Assembly (NCBI GenBank): GCA_031283385.1
Contig: JAITBW010000147.1
Coordinates: 1-6,383 of the forward strand
Length of the DNA: 6,383 bases
Direction of reading: 5' to 3'
From: Nitrososphaerota archaeon
Lineage (GTDB): Archaea > Thermoproteota > Bathyarchaeia > Bathyarchaeales > Bathycorpusculaceae
The position numbers and the translations under genes were made by a program. Every line of letters starts with the position of its first letter. The first letter of the stretch is position 1. The notes beneath the pieces were generated by a model that ran no database searches, was not told the origin of the DNA, and saw only the letters and a list, made by a program, of their open reading frames with translations. Positions 6,277-6,383 of this stretch are shown here, piece after piece.

Positions 6277-6300
6277 TACCTACCTCTTACGAGGTAGGTA
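6277..6300 (-). terminator. Perfect 10-bp hairpin behind the - strand gene at the window end
   Basis: TACCTACCTC (6277-6286) and GAGGTAGGTA (6291-6300) are exact reverse complements around a 4-base loop (6287-6290). It starts 10 bases after the stop codon of the - strand gene ending at 6311, and on that strand it is followed by T-rich sequence (ATTCATTTCTTTG). A 3'-end hairpin or terminator for that gene is the simplest reading. Intrinsic hairpin terminators are not the standard archaeal signal, so it may instead protect or process the 3' end. Confidence 0.55.
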
Positions 6301-6310
6301 TCCATTGCTT

Positions 6311-6383
6311 TCAAGCTCGGTTGATGTAGTCTTCAATCTTTGCACTAGTAACAACGCCAGCAGTACGCACAGCATAACCTTCA
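6311..6383 (-). CDS. C-terminal end of an unidentified protein (truncated by window edge)
   Basis: Reading the - strand from the window edge gives 23 residues, starting EGYAVRTAGVV and ending KIEDYINRA, then TGA at 6313-6311. Codon choice looks like real coding sequence, and a hairpin follows the stop at a suitable distance. Both support a genuine gene end. The fragment is too short to assign; I considered small archaeal ribosomal proteins but found no match I trust. The remainder lies beyond base 6383. Confidence 0.6.
   Translation of the reverse strand, partial: EGYAVRTAGVVTSAKIEDYINRA

Overview
The window looks like part of a TACK-superphylum archaeal chromosome. The main reason is a complete Cdv (ESCRT-type) cell-division cluster with CdvA, two ESCRT-III proteins and a Vps4-like ATPase. 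Moderate to low GC, frequent Shine-Dalgarno sites and an archaeal-style cobalamin gene pair fit this. A Bathyarchaeia-like lineage is my best guess, but it is inference; a marker-gene tree would decide it.

Left part (1-1644, + strand): the 3' part of a PLP-dependent enzyme, best read as threonine-phosphate decarboxylase (CobD in Salmonella naming), followed 27 bases later by cbiB. The first would make (R)-1-amino-2-propanol phosphate and the second would attach it to adenosylcobyric acid, so the pair supplies the aminopropanol arm of cobamides. A convergent intergenic region of 165 bases, with a small perfect hairpin, separates them from the next operon.

Centre (1810-5457, - strand): four co-directional genes with gaps of 17, 42 and 49 bases, read from right to left: an ESCRT-III paralogue (TTG start, strong Shine-Dalgarno), cdvA (PRC-barrel, coiled coil, C-terminal tail), cdvB (ESCRT-III core, MIM2-like motif, winged helix) and cdvC/vps4 (MIT domain plus AAA ATPase). 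By analogy with Sulfolobus, CdvA would sit at the division-site membrane and recruit CdvB through its tail. ESCRT-III proteins would then polymerise, and CdvC would remodel the polymers through MIT-MIM2 contacts. The first-gene ESCRT-III paralogue and an LPEPPV hexapeptide shared by CdvA and CdvB are the most notable points.

Right part (5458-6383): a divergent promoter region, a 75-residue two-helix membrane protein on the + strand, a gene-less stretch with very long G-free runs and a C11 tract, a perfect 10-bp hairpin, and the last 23 codons of an unidentified - strand gene that runs off the window. Base composition is strand-asymmetric, with switches that fall inside cobD and inside vps4.
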